A DNA stretch of 64,000 bases from Acetatifactor muris (lineage in GTDB: Bacteria > Bacillota > Clostridia > Lachnospirales > Lachnospiraceae), in the NCBI RefSeq assembly GCF_024623325.1, contig NZ_JANJZD010000026.1, positions 1 through 64,000 of the forward strand. Reading direction: 5' to 3'. Position numbers and translations under genes: made by a program. Shown piece by piece: positions 62,374 to 64,000 of the stretch; position 1 is the stretch's first letter; the number at the start of each line of letters is the position of its first letter. The notes under the pieces were generated by a model. That model was not told where the DNA came from, did not search any database, and was given only the letters and a program-made list of their open reading frames with translations.

Positions 62374-64000
62374 GTGTTATATGGTTTTACCTTCTCTACA
62401 AAGAAATGTTCCTCTCTCTTTCTTCCAAGTATTGCAAGGCAATTTCCTTTCTTAATATCATCGCTATATTGTTTCAACTGGCTTGACCATATAGTTGCTT
62501 CAACAATACCAAATGGCGTATATAGGTCTAAATATGCAAATTGATTCCCGTTTTTATCTTTCTTCCTTTTAATATCAACAATGACACAAAACAATGTAGT
62601 TTTATCTCCGTCCTCTACCATATCCCAATCTGTTTTTGTATATTTGTAAGCATCTTTTAACGGATCATTCGTCAAGAACATAGACAATGTATCAAATTCC
62701 CACATATATTCGTCTTTTGCATATTTTTCTTGAAACTCTGTCATATGATTCTTATATTTTTGATTCTGTTCTTCTATAAATAATTTCTCTTTTGCTTTGT
62801 TATAATCTATCAGCAATGCTTCTCTATTTACTTTTTTACATTCTCTGTAATCATCAACATTCAATCCAAAAGGTATAAGTTTTGAGTATGGAGATGGTAA
62901 TGTGGTTACAGGTTTATAGTCCTTTCTTTCAAAAAGTCTGTTGGCATATTTCTTCAAAGAGAGCATTTTATCTTTTGTTGGAATAGCACCAGCCTTAATT
63001 AATGTAATGATAGCTGTCTTATCAGCCACTTTCTCAATAAAATCATTCATACTTTGATATGGTCTATTTTCAATAATTTTGTCAACAATAGATTCACCAA
63101 GACCTTTTACAGCCAATAATCCAAACAAAATCTCATTATTTTCTGGCAAAGCAGTAAACTCAATATCTGATTTATTGACATTTGGTGGAGACACTTTAAT
63201 ACCCAATCTCTTGCAGTCGTTGATTACGATACTAATTTTCTGTACCTTGTCGCTTTTAGATGTAAGCAGTGCTGCCATAAAATAAATCGTGTAGTGAGTT
63301 TTTAAATATGCAGTCAGATAAGATAACAGACCATATGCAACAGCGTGACCACGATTAAAACAATATTCTGCTTGTTTGAGCATCAACTGCCAGATTTCAA
63401 TTAACTGTTCATTGTTCCATCCTTTTTGAGTAAGACCAGCCCTGAAATCAACTTCAAGCTGTTCCATTACTTCCTTCTTCTTTTTGCCGATAGCCCTCCT
63501 TGCATTATCAACTTGTTCTTCTGGGAAACCTGCATGTCTGAATAATTGCAATGCCTGCTCCTGATACAATAAGATATAATGTGTTTTTCCAAATAGATCT
63601 CTTAAATCTTCATGTAAGACGGTTACATTTTCTGGGTGTAACTTATTCTGGCAATATGTCGGAAAACTTTCTTTTGTTCCTGGACGATTGGCTGCATTAA
63701 CAACAATAACGTCCTCAACATTATCTGCCTGTGCTTCAATACACATTCGTCTTCCTTCTGCTGATTCCATCTGAAAAATACCAACTGTATTGCCATTCTT
63801 ATATACCTTTTCAAAAACCTCTTTATCTTCTAAGTTCAAATGATTAATATCAACATCATCCCATGTAATACCAGCCTTCTTTAATGTGTCATCAACAATA
63901 TCAAGAGTCTCCAGACCAAGATAGTCCATCTTAACAAGACCTAAATCATCCATTGCATTGTGCATCTCTAACTCGATCATAATATTTTTCTCAGAGTCAT
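62334..64000 (-). CDS. dnaE: DNA polymerase III alpha subunit (DnaE-type), 5' end outside window
   Basis: At least 555 residues; the frame is open to the edge. The third catalytic Asp of the C-family polymerase is in LVKMDYLGLETLD; then VGIFQMESAEGRR, YQEQALQLFRHAGFP, FNRGHAVAYGLLSYLTAY (fingers), HhH region (LLAVKGLGESIVDKIIE) and a C-terminal OB domain (FGIVEATIWSSQL). The first two catalytic Asp and the PHP domain lie outside. A phage-coded replicase. The RecD-like gene follows with overlap. Confidence 0.93.
   Translation of the reverse strand, partial: DSEKNIMIELEMHNAMDDLGLVKMDYLGLETLDIVDDTLKKAGITWDDVDINHLNLEDKEVFEKVYKNGNTVGIFQMESAEGRRMCIEAQADNVEDVIVVNAANRPGTKESFPTYCQNKLHPENVTVLHEDLRDLFGKTHYILLYQEQALQLFRHAGFPEEQVDNARRAIGKKKKEVMEQLEVDFRAGLTQKGWNNEQLIEIWQLMLKQAEYCFNRGHAVAYGLLSYLTAYLKTHYTIYFMAALLTSKSDKVQKISIVINDCKRLGIKVSPPNVNKSDIEFTALPENNEILFGLLAVKGLGESIVDKIIENRPYQSMNDFIEKVADKTAIITLIKAGAIPTKDKMLSLKKYANRLFERKDYKPVTTLPSPYSKLIPFGLNVDDYRECKKVNREALLIDYNKAKEKLFIEEQNQKYKNHMTEFQEKYAKDEYMWEFDTLSMFLTNDPLKDAYKYTKTDWDMVEDGDKTTLFCVIVDIKRKKDKNGNQFAYLDLYTPFGIVEATIWSSQLKQYSDDIKKGNCLAILGRKREEHFFVEKVKPYNTWLDQMRKKGVAV

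Larger units (their letters stand above)
48252..64000 (-). mobile_element. Integrated phage-like element at tRNA-Leu, left end; right end outside window
   Basis: Beginning at the 3' part of tRNA-Leu the base composition drops to clearly A+T-rich, all genes run on the minus strand, and the content changes to a tyrosine integrase, nucleotide metabolism and DNA replication proteins with many tiny genes. The attachment core probably lies within 48252-48270. The repeated core at the other end is not in the window. Absence of structural genes here means phage, phage-plasmid or satellite origin is not settled; the replication set argues for a large-genome phage. Confidence 0.85.

Noticed and set aside
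1..64000. CRISPR array
   Set aside because: No regularly spaced direct repeats with unique spacers were seen; the only tandem repeats are the 15-base coding repeats at 40694 and degenerate units at 18130.

Overview
The window looks like a chromosome segment of an anaerobic, low-oxygen-lifestyle Firmicute, most likely a Lachnospiraceae-type Clostridium relative (inference from gene content: gap/pgk/tpiA, era-yqzL-recO, dimeric glycyl-tRNA synthetase, a giant 2-hydroxyacyl-CoA-dehydratase activase, an insulinase-like M16C peptidase and a Csp-like subtilase). From about 1.9 to 48.1 kb the DNA is G+C-balanced and nearly every gene lies on the minus strand; only a PHP phosphatase (24.4 kb) and the activase (40.7 kb) run on the plus strand. 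From about 48.25 kb to the right edge the DNA turns strongly A+T-rich and all genes lie on the minus strand: this is an integrated phage-like element inserted at a tRNA-Leu gene, and its far end is outside the window.

Layout. 1-1.9 kb: right part of an IS630-family element whose transposase is split by a -1 frameshift at an A8 run, abutting a holin remnant and hairpin-rich non-coding DNA. 1.9-5.9 kb: Csp-like subtilase with a glycine-rich insert, a coiled-coil protein, and a GH25 muramidase. 5.9-9.3 kb: alaS and an AlkC-like HEAT-repeat DNA-alkylation-repair protein. 9.3-17.2 kb: a complete Wadjet-type anti-plasmid system read jetD-jetA-jetB-jetC, with the alkylation-repair gene 19 bp behind jetC. 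17.3-19.6 kb: aminoglycoside nucleotidyltransferase-like gene and a MATE exporter. 19.8-24.1 kb: gap-pgk-tpiA glycolytic cluster interrupted by a short GH29 fucosidase-like gene. 24.4-32.4 kb: PHP phosphatase, a small Hsp70 paired with a 1016-residue degenerate-J-domain/TPR protein, glyS and a lipoprotein. 32.4-40.5 kb: recO, yqzL-like, era, a DUF4349 lipoprotein, an M16C peptidase, an unknown protein, a sigma-70-like protein without region 4, and a rhomboid-like membrane protein. 40.7-48.0 kb: activase and proB-proA-proC.

The right-hand element carries a tyrosine integrase whose last codons lie in the tRNA-Leu gene, and a nucleotide/replication set: dUTPase, class III ribonucleotide reductase NrdD with NrdG plus a separate NrdG C-terminal half, ThyX, guanylate kinase, ATP-dependent DNA ligase, RecD-like helicase and a DnaE-type DNA polymerase III alpha subunit running off the edge. 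It also carries two HPr-like proteins with damaged 5' ends, a SleB-type wall hydrolase, a RelA/MESH1-like HD hydrolase and many small unknown proteins. Together these would make dNTPs under anaerobic conditions and copy the element with its own polymerase, as in large-genome phages. No structural phage gene, CRISPR array or rRNA is visible in the window.
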